Of a stretch of DNA of 27,707 nt, positions 15,518 through 21,523 are shown piece by piece. The stretch covers positions 1 through 27,707 of the forward strand of contig CAYVME010000012.1 of assembly GCA_964452415.1 (NCBI GenBank), given 5' to 3'. Below the pieces are notes generated by a model. That model did no database searches. It was not told where the DNA came from and was given only the letters and a program-made list of their open reading frames with translations. Source of the DNA: UBA12068 sp964452415. GTDB taxonomy: Bacteria > Patescibacteriota > Minisyncoccia > Moranbacterales > GWC2-37-73. Position 1 is the stretch's first letter; the number at the start of each line of letters is the position of its first letter. The translations under genes and the position numbers were made by a program.

Positions 15518-16600
15518 ATGGAAAATAACATTCAAAATAGGGAATTTTTGCAATCGCTCCAGTGGCGGGAATTTCAGGAGACCGTGGGGAGAAAGACGCA
15601 TTTTGTTGAAAATGCTGATTTTTCGGCGAGTGTTGTCGAACATGAACTTCCAATAGTGGGGAAATATTTTTATATACCTAGGGGACCTGTTTTAAAAGTC
15701 AAAAGTGGAAAGTTGAAAGTCAAAAGCTTCCTCGAAAGACTTGTTGAGTTAGCTCAGAAAAATAATACTGGTTGGATTAGGATTGAACCTGAAAATGAAG
15801 AGGCACTGAGCATAATAAAAGAGGATATTGCTGAAAAAATCGTTAGAGCTCCGCATGACATGCAACCCAGGGAGGTTTTTGTGATTGACATCTCAAAAAG
15901 CGAAGAGCAGTTGCTTGCTGAAATGAAAAGCAAAACCAGATACAATATTGGAGTTGCAAAAAAACATGGAGTTAAAATTTCTTGCTCTGGCGGGTGTCAT
16001 TCCGGGCTTGACCCGGAATCCCGTGAAATTAAGGGCAGTGAAATAAATGCTGGGATCCCGGATCAAGTCCGGGATGACAATGAAAGACAAAACCGAAATG
16101 ACAAGAGTTTTTTTGTTGAAGAATTTTTGCGACTCACAAAGGAAATGGCTGAGCGTCAGGGGATTGCGCCTCATCCGGAAGAGTATTATCGAAAAATGAT
16201 TGAAGCATTGCCGGAAAATATGCTGAAAATTTATTCGGCAGAGTTCGAAGGAAAAATAATAGCCTCCAGCCTCGTGATTTTCTTTGGCGAAACTGCAACA
16301 TATGCACATGGGGCATCTTCCAATGAAAATCGAAATGTGATGGCGCCATTTTTGATTCAATGGCAAGCAATCTTGGATGCAAAAAAAGCAGGATTCAAAG
16401 TTTATGATTTTGGGGGAGTTAAAACAAATTCAAATGATAATTCCTGGGCTGGTATCACACAATTCAAATTGGGATTTTCACCAAACACCAAACCTATTGT
16501 GTTTGCCGGGACATATGATATCATTGTTAACCCCAGGAAGTATGCGGTTTACAGGGGATTACAGAGAGCGAAAGCGTTGTTATATAAAATACGAAGATAA
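15518..16600 (+). CDS. FemAB-family peptidoglycan aminoacyltransferase with in-frame repeat insertions
   Basis: This 360-residue protein belongs to the FemA/FemB/FemX family, which uses aminoacyl-tRNA to add residues to the stem peptide of lipid-linked peptidoglycan precursors. Supporting segments are LQSLQWREFQETVGRKTH, MKSKTRYNIGVAKKHGVKI, FLRLTKEMAERQGI, YSAEFEGKIIASSLVIFFGETATYAHGASS and YDFGGVKT with the family's C-terminal KLGFSP. The ATG at 15518 is preferred to a TTG six bases earlier. Two stretches are repeat DNA read as protein: a Lys/Val/Ser segment near residue 60-70, and about 28 residues at 160-188 containing HSGLDPESR and IPDQVRDD. The second lies in a loop between KKHGVKIS and the FVEEFLRL helix, where homologs usually have only a few residues. 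The reading frame is intact. The MurE-type ligase follows by 4 bp. Confidence 0.9.
   Translation: MENNIQNREFLQSLQWREFQETVGRKTHFVENADFSASVVEHELPIVGKYFYIPRGPVLKVKSGKLKVKSFLERLVELAQKNNTGWIRIEPENEEALSIIKEDIAEKIVRAPHDMQPREVFVIDISKSEEQLLAEMKSKTRYNIGVAKKHGVKISCSGGCHSGLDPESREIKGSEINAGIPDQVRDDNERQNRNDKSFFVEEFLRLTKEMAERQGIAPHPEEYYRKMIEALPENMLKIYSAEFEGKIIASSLVIFFGETATYAHGASSNENRNVMAPFLIQWQAILDAKKAGFKVYDFGGVKTNSNDNSWAGITQFKLGFSPNTKPIVFAGTYDIIVNPRKYAVYRGLQRAKALLYKIRR
15695..15727. repeat. AAGTCAAAAG-type repeat read in frame in the FemAB gene
   Basis: AAAGTCAAAAGTGGAAAG is followed by TTGAAAGTCAAAAGC. It is translated as LKVKSGKLKVKS. The same repeat occurs in frame at 20765-20800 in the DUF4258-like gene. 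Confidence 0.6.
15995..16079. repeat. Inverted pair of SGLDPESR-type palindromic repeats inside FemAB
   Basis: A 26-nt palindromic unit (TGTCATTCCGGG, then CTTGA, then CCCGGAATC) at 15995-16020 faces an inverted partner at 16054-16079 (GATCCCGGATCAAGTCCGGG, then ATGACA). They are 33 nt apart. Both units match the repeats flanking the GIY-YIG gene at 17918 and 18237. The whole 85-nt element is translated in frame. Confidence 0.9.
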
Positions 16601-16604
16601 TTTT

Positions 16605-17912
16605 ATGCATAAGCTTAAGAAACTTTTTCCACAATCAATCAAAAACATTTATCACTTGGCTCAAGCAATTTTGGCTAATGTTATTTTTGGTTTTCCCCCA
16701 AGAAAAATCAGAATAATTGGTGTGACTGGAACTGATGGCAAAACAACCACAGTTCAAATGATCGCAAAAATCCTGGAAGAGTCCGGCAAAAAAGTTGCCA
16801 TGGCCTCGACCATAAATTTCAAGATTGATGGCGTGGAAGAAAAAAATCTTTCTCATTTCACAACTGAGTCATCTTTTGCAGTGCAAAAATTCATCAAGAA
16901 AGCCGTTTCAGTGGGATGCGAATATTTGGTCTTGGAGACATCATCGCATTCGCTTGATCAGTATCGCGTATGGGGAGTTGATTTTGATGTGGCACTCATC
17001 ACGAATGTGACGCGCGAACATTTGGATTATCATGGAACGATGGAAAAGTATCGCCAAGCCAAAAGAATGCTTTTTGAAAATGTGGCAAAAAACAAAGGAA
17101 CAATTGTGGTAAATTTGGGCATGGAAAATCCAGAAGAATTTTTGGATTTTGAAGTTGGAAATAAATTTGGTTATTGTGTGGATGAAGATATCAAGGAGAA
17201 ATTCTCAAATGAAAAGATTAATATAATTCAAGCAGAAAAAATTGAAGTCAGCATTTCCAGTTCAAACTTTTTGATTAACAATGAAGTGTTCACCTTGAGT
17301 ATTCCTGGAGAATTCAATGTGGAGAATGCTCTGGCTGCGACTTGCGTGGGTCTTGGTGAGGGTTTTGGTCTTGAAACGATCAAAGAGGCGCTGACAAAAA
17401 TTCGAGGCGTGCCGGGGCGTCTGGAGCGCGTGGAGAACACCAGAGGGATCAATATTTTGGTTGATTTTGCCCTCACTCCCGAGGCTCTGAAAAGGCTCTA
17501 TGAAATGATCGCACAAACTAAAAAAGAGACCTCAAAAATCATTGCAGTTTTTGGTTCTTGCGGAGATCGTGACAAAGGAAAAAGACCAATTATGGGCAAG
17601 ATTGTTTCCGAAATTGCTGATTTTGTCATTCTTACGAATGATGAGCCATATCATGAAAAGCCTGAGCAAATAATTGCGGAAATTTTTGCAGGAATTGAAA
17701 ATAAAAAAGCCTGCCCGGCCAGGGAAGGGGAAAATGTTTGGAAAATAACAGACAGAAGACTTGCTATTAGAAAAGCTCTTGAAATTGCGGCGCCTGATGA
17801 TGTGATTGCGGTGACTGGAATGGGCAACTTCGAAACCATGGTGGTCGGCGACAAAAAAATTCCTTGGAATGATCGGCAAGTAATCGAAGAAGAACTTCAA
17901 AAACTAACATAA
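16605..17912 (+). CDS. murE: MurE-type Mur ligase, short form
   Basis: This 435-residue Mur ligase adds an amino acid to the peptidoglycan precursor. The central domain has the P-loop GVTGTDGKTTT (P-loop G42-T49), then ASTINFKIDG, TTESSFAVQKF, LVLETSSHSLDQYRVWGVDFD and ITNVTREHLDYHGTMEKYRQAK, all typical of MurE. The C-terminal domain has VPGRLERVENTRGINILVDFA and FGSCGDRDKGKRPIMG. The N-terminal UDP-binding domain is nearly absent: only about 35 residues precede the P-loop. The usual DNPR specificity loop reads NDEPYHEKP (about 345-353), so whether it adds diaminopimelate, lysine or something else cannot be told. The ATG at 16605 is four bases after the FemAB stop; the longer open frame upstream only reads through FemAB. 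A repeat word is inserted near residue 370. Confidence 0.88.
   Translation: MHKLKKLFPQSIKNIYHLAQAILANVIFGFPPRKIRIIGVTGTDGKTTTVQMIAKILEESGKKVAMASTINFKIDGVEEKNLSHFTTESSFAVQKFIKKAVSVGCEYLVLETSSHSLDQYRVWGVDFDVALITNVTREHLDYHGTMEKYRQAKRMLFENVAKNKGTIVVNLGMENPEEFLDFEVGNKFGYCVDEDIKEKFSNEKINIIQAEKIEVSISSSNFLINNEVFTLSIPGEFNVENALAATCVGLGEGFGLETIKEALTKIRGVPGRLERVENTRGINILVDFALTPEALKRLYEMIAQTKKETSKIIAVFGSCGDRDKGKRPIMGKIVSEIADFVILTNDEPYHEKPEQIIAEIFAGIENKKACPAREGENVWKITDRRLAIRKALEIAAPDDVIAVTGMGNFETMVVGDKKIPWNDRQVIEEELQKLT
17708..17720. repeat. GC-rich repeat word inside murE
   Basis: AGCCTGCCCGGCC is the reverse complement of a word that occurs twice in rpoD (26279-26297, 26345-26363). It is read in frame as ACPA, in a region where the protein is otherwise AT-coded. 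Confidence 0.5.
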
Positions 17913-17917
17913 TCTTT

Positions 17918-17943
17918 TGTCATCCCGGGCTTGACCCGGGATC
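17918..17943. repeat. Left palindromic repeat of the GIY-YIG element
   Basis: The unit reads TGTCATCCCGGG, then CTTGA, then CCCGGGATC: a palindrome with 6-bp CCCGGG arms. It begins five bases after the murE stop and ends five bases before the nuclease ATG. It is inverted relative to the repeat at 18237-18262. Confidence 0.9.
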
Positions 17944-17948
17944 TTTTT

Positions 17949-18260
17949 ATGAAGCAATACTGTGTCTATATTTTGACAAACAAGAAAAATACAGTTTTGT
18001 ATGTTGGTGTTACTGGGAATTTACCAAAAAGAATTTACGAACATAAGAATAAATTAGTAGATGGATTCACCAAAAAATATTGTGTTGATAGGCTTGTGCA
18101 TTTTGAGCAAACAGAAAATGTTCAAAGTGCTCTGCAAAGAGAAAAGCAACTCAAGAATTGGAAAAGAGAATGGAAAAATGAGCTTATAAATAAAAACAAC
18201 CCAGCCTGGATTGAGCTGGGTGATACTTTGCTGGAAGATTCCGGATCAAGTCCGGAATGA
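17949..18260 (+). CDS. GIY-YIG nuclease, repeat-associated
   Basis: This 103-residue protein is a stand-alone GIY-YIG endonuclease domain of the UvrC N-terminal / UPF0213-like type. The motif appears as YCVYILTNKKNTVLYVGVTG (the VYI and YVG strands), then the catalytic arginine in LPKRIYEHK, then the helix QSALQREKQLKNWKREWKNELI and NPAWIEL. The ATG at 17949 is preferred over one upstream that would start inside the repeat. The final residues (EDSGSSPE) are translated from the right-hand repeat, so gene and repeat overlap. The gene sits alone between two inverted copies of its repeat, directly after murE and against a gene on the opposite strand. This arrangement suggests the nuclease takes part in repeat spread or maintenance; that is inference. 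Confidence 0.9.
   Translation: MKQYCVYILTNKKNTVLYVGVTGNLPKRIYEHKNKLVDGFTKKYCVDRLVHFEQTENVQSALQREKQLKNWKREWKNELINKNNPAWIELGDTLLEDSGSSPE
18200..18220 (+). repeat. Small hairpin in the GIY-YIG 3' end
   Basis: CCCAGC (18200-18205) and GCTGGG (18215-18220) form a 6-bp stem with a 9-nt loop inside the coding region, just upstream of the right repeat. It is not followed by a T-run. Confidence 0.4.
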
Positions 18261-18262
18261 CA
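18237..18262. repeat. Right palindromic repeat of the GIY-YIG element
   Basis: GATTCCGGATCAAGTCCGG followed by AATGACA. It is the inverted partner of the left repeat, diverged in a few bases but keeping the CCGG arms and the TGTCAT/ATGACA ends. Confidence 0.9.
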
Positions 18263-18276
18263 TGAAAGATAGATGA

Positions 18277-18738
18277 TTATTGTATTGAAAATGGTCCCTG
18301 GCCAATGAGCCAGATGAAAAGGGCGGTGAGGACGAGACCAAGAACTGCGCCAACAATAATTTCGCTGACTCGGTGACCCGTTCTTTCTTTGAGTCGCGGA
18401 AATTTTTTGTCATCAATATCAAGTTGTCCGATGAGCATGTTCAAATAGCGTCCTTGATCTCCAAGGTGCATGCGAAGTCTGGCTGCATCGTCAATGATGA
18501 TAAATGCCAAAACAATTGCGATTGCAAATGATGCATCACCAACTCCTTCATAATATCCAACAGAAGTCACAAGTGAAACTGCCAGTGCAGTGTGGGCACT
18601 TGGCATGTGACCATGAGTGAAGGCGTAGCGAATGTCCCAACCATGTTTTAAACTGTACAAAACAAACTTGAGAGCCTGAACAATGATGCTGACAAAAATC
18701 GGAACAAGAAACACTCCATAGGAAGCAAGAAATTTCAT
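18277..18738 (-). CDS. Divergent PAP2 family membrane protein
   Basis: This 153-residue protein belongs to the divergent PAP2 (DUF212) family of phosphatase-like membrane proteins. The signature HGHMPSAHTALAVSLVTSVGYYEG (about 41-64) is followed by IDDAARLRMHLGDQG and, near the C-terminus, ERTGHRVSEIIVGAVLG. These segments keep the histidine and arginine residues of phosphatidic-acid-phosphatase-type active sites. At least four membrane helices are visible. It is the only protein gene on the minus strand here. The ATG is at 18738, and a TGC-TACAAT extended -10 lies about 30 bp upstream on that strand. A role in undecaprenyl- or phospholipid-phosphate hydrolysis is possible but unproven for the family. 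Confidence 0.88.
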   Translation of the reverse strand: MKFLASYGVFLVPIFVSIIVQALKFVLYSLKHGWDIRYAFTHGHMPSAHTALAVSLVTSVGYYEGVGDASFAIAIVLAFIIIDDAARLRMHLGDQGRYLNMLIGQLDIDDKKFPRLKERTGHRVSEIIVGAVLGLVLTALFIWLIGQGPFSIQ

Positions 18739-18766
18739 ACTTTTTGTTTGTTATTGTTTATTGCTT

Positions 18767-18775
18767 CAATTGTAG
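18767..18775 (-). promoter_or_regulatory. Extended -10 of the PAP2 gene
   Basis: Read on the minus strand, TGC followed by TACAAT lies about 30 bp before the ATG at 18738. No good -35 is seen. Confidence 0.4.
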
Positions 18776-18873
18776 CATAATTTTGAAGATTTTGCTGATA
18801 ATGGAAATATTTTGCTTGAAAATGCGTAAGAACATTAAACCGAAAAGGTCTTTTTTATGTATAAAAAGTAGTG

Positions 18874-18879
18874 TATAAT
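18874..18879 (+). promoter_or_regulatory. -10 box of the lemA-htpX transcript
   Basis: A perfect TATAAT 65 bp before the lemA ATG, with a T-rich region in place of a canonical -35. It is the only good -10 in the 205-bp divergent intergenic region. Confidence 0.5.
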
Positions 18880-18943
18880 GAAAACATCTTAATCAGTCTT
18901 CTTTGAGGTAGGAATTCCTACAGCATTAGTAGGCATAAAATTT

Positions 18944-19486
18944 ATGATAATTGGATTGGTCATTCTCGCAGTGTTGGCCTTGGGCTTGGTTGCAATGTAC
19001 AACGGACTTATCACCCTGAAAAACAGAGTTGATGAAGCGTGGAGTGACATTGATGTGCAATTAAAAAGAAGATATGATTTGATTCCGAATTTGGTAAACA
19101 CTGTGAAGGGCTATGCAACTCACGAAAAAGAACTTTTTGAAAAAGTGACCGCAGCTCGAACAGCTGCCATGGGAGCGCAAACTCCGCATGACAAGGAACA
19201 AGCCGAGAACATGCTTTCAGGAACCTTGAAATCTTTGTTTGCAGTTTCTGAGAATTATCCTGACTTGAAAGCCAATCAAAACTTTCTTGAACTTCAAAGA
19301 GAATTGACTGACACTGAAGACAAGATTCAAGCTTCACGAAGATTCTACAATGGCAATGTGAGAGACTTCAACACCAAGCTTCAAGTTTTTCCAACAAACA
19401 TTTTGGCTGGAATGCTTGGTTTCACTGCTCGCGAATTTTTTGCAGCTGAGGAAGCAGAAAGAGAAGTTGTTGAAGTGAAATTCTAA
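18944..19486 (+). CDS. lemA: LemA family protein
   Basis: This 180-residue protein is a LemA-family member: one N-terminal membrane helix (about 1-19) followed by a long helical bundle. The family signature is clear in YNGLITLKNRVDEAWSDIDVQLKRRYDLIPNLV-type residues at about 19-52, then TVKGYATHEKELFEKV, NYPDLKANQNFLELQREL and RRFYNGNVRDFNTKLQVFP. Its biochemical function is not established. It is followed two bases later by htpX; the lemA-htpX pair is a recurrent arrangement in bacteria and suggests a shared role in membrane protein quality control. Confidence 0.95.
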   Translation: MIIGLVILAVLALGLVAMYNGLITLKNRVDEAWSDIDVQLKRRYDLIPNLVNTVKGYATHEKELFEKVTAARTAAMGAQTPHDKEQAENMLSGTLKSLFAVSENYPDLKANQNFLELQRELTDTEDKIQASRRFYNGNVRDFNTKLQVFPTNILAGMLGFTAREFFAAEEAEREVVEVKF

Positions 19487-19488
19487 TT

Positions 19489-20373
19489 ATGGCGACTCTA
19501 TATACACAAGCGGACAAAAACACAAGATTGACCTGGATATACATATCTGGGTTTCTTGTTTTCGTGATTGGCGTGGGATATGTTTTTGCTGGAGCAATGG
19601 GAAATTCCAATATTTTGTATATTGCTGTGTTTCTTTCGTCCTTGATGAGTTTTGGTTCATATTGGTGGAGTGACAAAATTGTGCTCTCAATGAGCGGTGC
19701 CAAAGAGGTTTTACATGAGGAAAATCCTGAGTTATACCATCTTGTGGAAAACCTGTGCATAACTGCTGGTCTTCCAGTTCCCAAGATTTATATAATTGAA
19801 GATTCTGCCCCAAATGCCTTTGCCACAGGCAGAAATGCTGAGCACGGGGTTGTTTGTGTGACCACTGGAATCTTGGACAAATTGGAAAAAATCGAACTCG
19901 AGGGGGTTTTGGCGCATGAACTTTCCCATATTGGCAATCGTGATATTTTGCTTTCAACGGTGGTGGTGATTTTGGTTGGCTTGGTGGCTTTAATGGCAGA
20001 CTGGTTCAGACATTGGTCCATTTTTGGTGGAGGGGATGATAATGACAACAAAAATCCACTCTTCATGATTGTGGGGATCTTGCTTTCATTGCTGGCGCCA
20101 CTGGCTGCCATGATGATTCAACTTGCAATCTCCCGAAAGCGAGAATTTTTGGCTGATGCCTCAGGCGCACTTCTCACAAGACACCCTGAAGGACTTGCCA
20201 GAGCCTTGGAAAAAATTTCAGCTGATCAGGAACCACTTGAAGCGGCCAACCGCGCCACTGCTCATCTATACATCTCAAATCCCTTCAAGGGGGGTAATAT
20301 TTCCAAGCTTTTTTCTACACACCCTCCGATGGAGGAGAGGATTGCGGCATTAAGGGGAATGGAAGTGAAATAA
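19489..20373 (+). CDS. htpX: M48 family membrane metalloprotease HtpX
   Basis: HtpX is a zinc-dependent membrane protease that cleaves misfolded membrane proteins. The 294-residue protein has the active site HELSH (143-147) with catalytic E144, and the third zinc ligand E219 in KREFLADASG. Hydrophobic helices lie at about 18-40, 45-60, 157-173 and 190-212. The FATGRNAEHGVVCVTTGIL strand before the active site and FSTHPPMEERI at the C-terminus are typical of the family. Start codon ATG at 19489 is two bases after the lemA stop, so they are one operon. A weak terminator follows. Confidence 0.96.
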   Translation: MATLYTQADKNTRLTWIYISGFLVFVIGVGYVFAGAMGNSNILYIAVFLSSLMSFGSYWWSDKIVLSMSGAKEVLHEENPELYHLVENLCITAGLPVPKIYIIEDSAPNAFATGRNAEHGVVCVTTGILDKLEKIELEGVLAHELSHIGNRDILLSTVVVILVGLVALMADWFRHWSIFGGGDDNDNKNPLFMIVGILLSLLAPLAAMMIQLAISRKREFLADASGALLTRHPEGLARALEKISADQEPLEAANRATAHLYISNPFKGGNISKLFSTHPPMEERIAALRGMEVK

Positions 20374-20398
20374 AGAGCACATGGGATATAATTTTTTT

Positions 20399-20427
20399 AA
20401 GGCCATACTTTTCTAGGATGGCTTTTA
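20399..20427 (+). terminator. Possible terminator after htpX
   Basis: GCCAT (20402-20406) pairs with ATGGC (20418-20422), extended by neighbouring A/T pairs, and is followed by TTTTATTG. The stem is short. Confidence 0.55.
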
Positions 20428-20457
20428 TTGTTATTAGAATACTGTTAAAATATTGAT

Positions 20458-20955
20458 ATGCAATGGAAACAACCGAAAAATTCTAGCAAATATCTTTGGA
20501 CGGCGCATGTGACTGAAAAGATGCACTATTATGGCCTGTCCGAACAAAAAGTTCTGGGAGTGATTCGCTCTCCCAAAAGAATCGAAACTGGAATCGTGGA
20601 AAACACAGTGGCTGCTATGTTGCCCGTGGGAAATATCAAAAAGGGAATTGCCAAGCCAAAATGGGGCAGACCAGTTTTCACGAGTTCTCATGGTGAAGAA
20701 GGAAGCGCCGAAAAAAAAGATGAAGAATCTTGGAATCAAGAAATTTGGGTGATGTATCAATTAAAGTCACAAGTCAAAAGTGAAAAGTCAAAAGCAAAAA
20801 TGCAGAATTCAAAATTACAAGAATTGCAAAATAAGATAAATTCAGATAAAAAAATTACCATTATCAGTGCTTGGCGATATCCTGGAGTGAGTCCAAAAAA
20901 CAATCCAATCCCTGAAGAAATTTTGCGTGAAATTGAAGAAGTTGCTTTGAGATAA
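20458..20955 (+). CDS. DUF4258-like hypothetical protein with an in-frame repeat
   Basis: I recognise this 165-residue protein only partly. The N-terminal half, WTAHVTEKMHYYGLSEQKVLGVIRSP-type residues with PKRIETG, resembles DUF4258-like domains, in which a conserved His/Glu-Arg helix precedes a short sheet. The second half contains EIWVMYQL and, after an insertion, ITIISAWRYPGVSPK, which look like two adjacent beta strands of one domain. Between them lies a Lys/Ser/Gln stretch (about 103-125) coded by the AAGTCAAAAG repeat. If the repeat is removed, the strands would be close together, supporting insertion into a loop. Function unknown. Confidence 0.65.
   Translation: MQWKQPKNSSKYLWTAHVTEKMHYYGLSEQKVLGVIRSPKRIETGIVENTVAAMLPVGNIKKGIAKPKWGRPVFTSSHGEEGSAEKKDEESWNQEIWVMYQLKSQVKSEKSKAKMQNSKLQELQNKINSDKKITIISAWRYPGVSPKNNPIPEEILREIEEVALR
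20765..20800. repeat. AAGTCAAAAG-type repeat read in frame
   Basis: AAGTCACAAGTCAAAAGTG then AAAAGTCAAAAGC: four short direct units. It codes for KSQVKSEKSK. The same repeat is in the FemAB gene at 15695-15727. Confidence 0.7.
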
Positions 20956-21047
20956 TACTCATTTTTGATTGTAGTAATAGTTAACTAAAATCTTAATATA
21001 GCTGTCAAAATTCGCATTTAAAAAATGTATTTTGGTGGCACAAATGT

Positions 21048-21377
21048 ATGGAGGAAAACAAGGAAAAACAAGAAGAGAAAGTGTTAAAAGGGGAAAGCAG
21101 GGATATTGAGGAAAACAAATGGTGGACAGTTTTGAGTTATTTGGGAGTTTTGGTTATTATTCCGTTAATTGCAAAAAAGGATTCAAAATTTGCTCAGTTT
21201 CATGTGAAGCAAGGTTTGGTTCTTTTGGTTGCTTGGGCGCTGTCATGGCTTCCATTTGGGCCAATAATTGCATTGGTGGCATTTGTCTTTAGTATCATTG
21301 GCATTATCAATGTGCTTTCCGGTGAGATGAAAAAACTTCCAATCGTGGGTGATCTTGCTGAAAAGATAAAAATGTGA
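21048..21377 (+). CDS. DUF4870 / Tic20-like small membrane protein
   Basis: This 109-residue protein starts with a charged stretch (about 1-23) and continues with WWTVLSYLGVLVIIPLIAKKDSKFAQFHVKQGLVLL, the signature of DUF4870 proteins, including the conserved FHVKQG segment. Three membrane helices are visible at about 26-42, 57-70 and 72-92. Family function is unknown. The ATG at 21048 is preferred to one four bases upstream in another frame. A long structured terminator region follows. Confidence 0.85.
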   Translation: MEENKEKQEEKVLKGESRDIEENKWWTVLSYLGVLVIIPLIAKKDSKFAQFHVKQGLVLLVAWALSWLPFGPIIALVAFVFSIIGIINVLSGEMKKLPIVGDLAEKIKM

Positions 21378-21393
21378 TACAATTGAAGAAATA

Positions 21394-21463
21394 GCACTGC
21401 GGGCCTGCCTCGGCTTGCACCAGTGCCAGACGGGTAACCTTCACGGGTTGCTCGTTTTGTTTT
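21394..21463 (+). terminator. Two-hairpin GC-rich element ending in an intrinsic terminator
   Basis: The first hairpin is closed by GCACTG (21394-21399) and CAGTGC (21421-21426) with an inner GGGCC/GGCTT stem. The second is a 9-bp stem with two G-U pairs, CGGGTAACC (21431-21439) against GGTTGCTCG (21446-21454), followed by TTTTGTTTT. The second hairpin is a good terminator for the DUF4870 gene. The GC content is well above the surroundings, which suggests a repeat-derived sequence. Confidence 0.7.
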
Positions 21464-21473
21464 AATATGGGAG

Positions 21474-21479
21474 TATACT
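21474..21479 (+). promoter_or_regulatory. -10 box of the pyruvate kinase gene
   Basis: TATACT lies 44 bp before the ATG, just after the terminator T-run. The -35 is not clear. Confidence 0.4.
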
Positions 21480-21523
21480 TGAATGATAATTTAAAGTTTT
21501 AAATTTGAAATTTTTAAACACAT

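Noticed and set aside
16377..16604. Longer start for the MurE ligase
   Set aside because: The extension is an out-of-frame reading of the FemAB 3' end.
18889..20111. Long minus-strand frames opposite lemA and htpX
   Set aside because: Shadows of strongly recognised + strand genes, without motifs.
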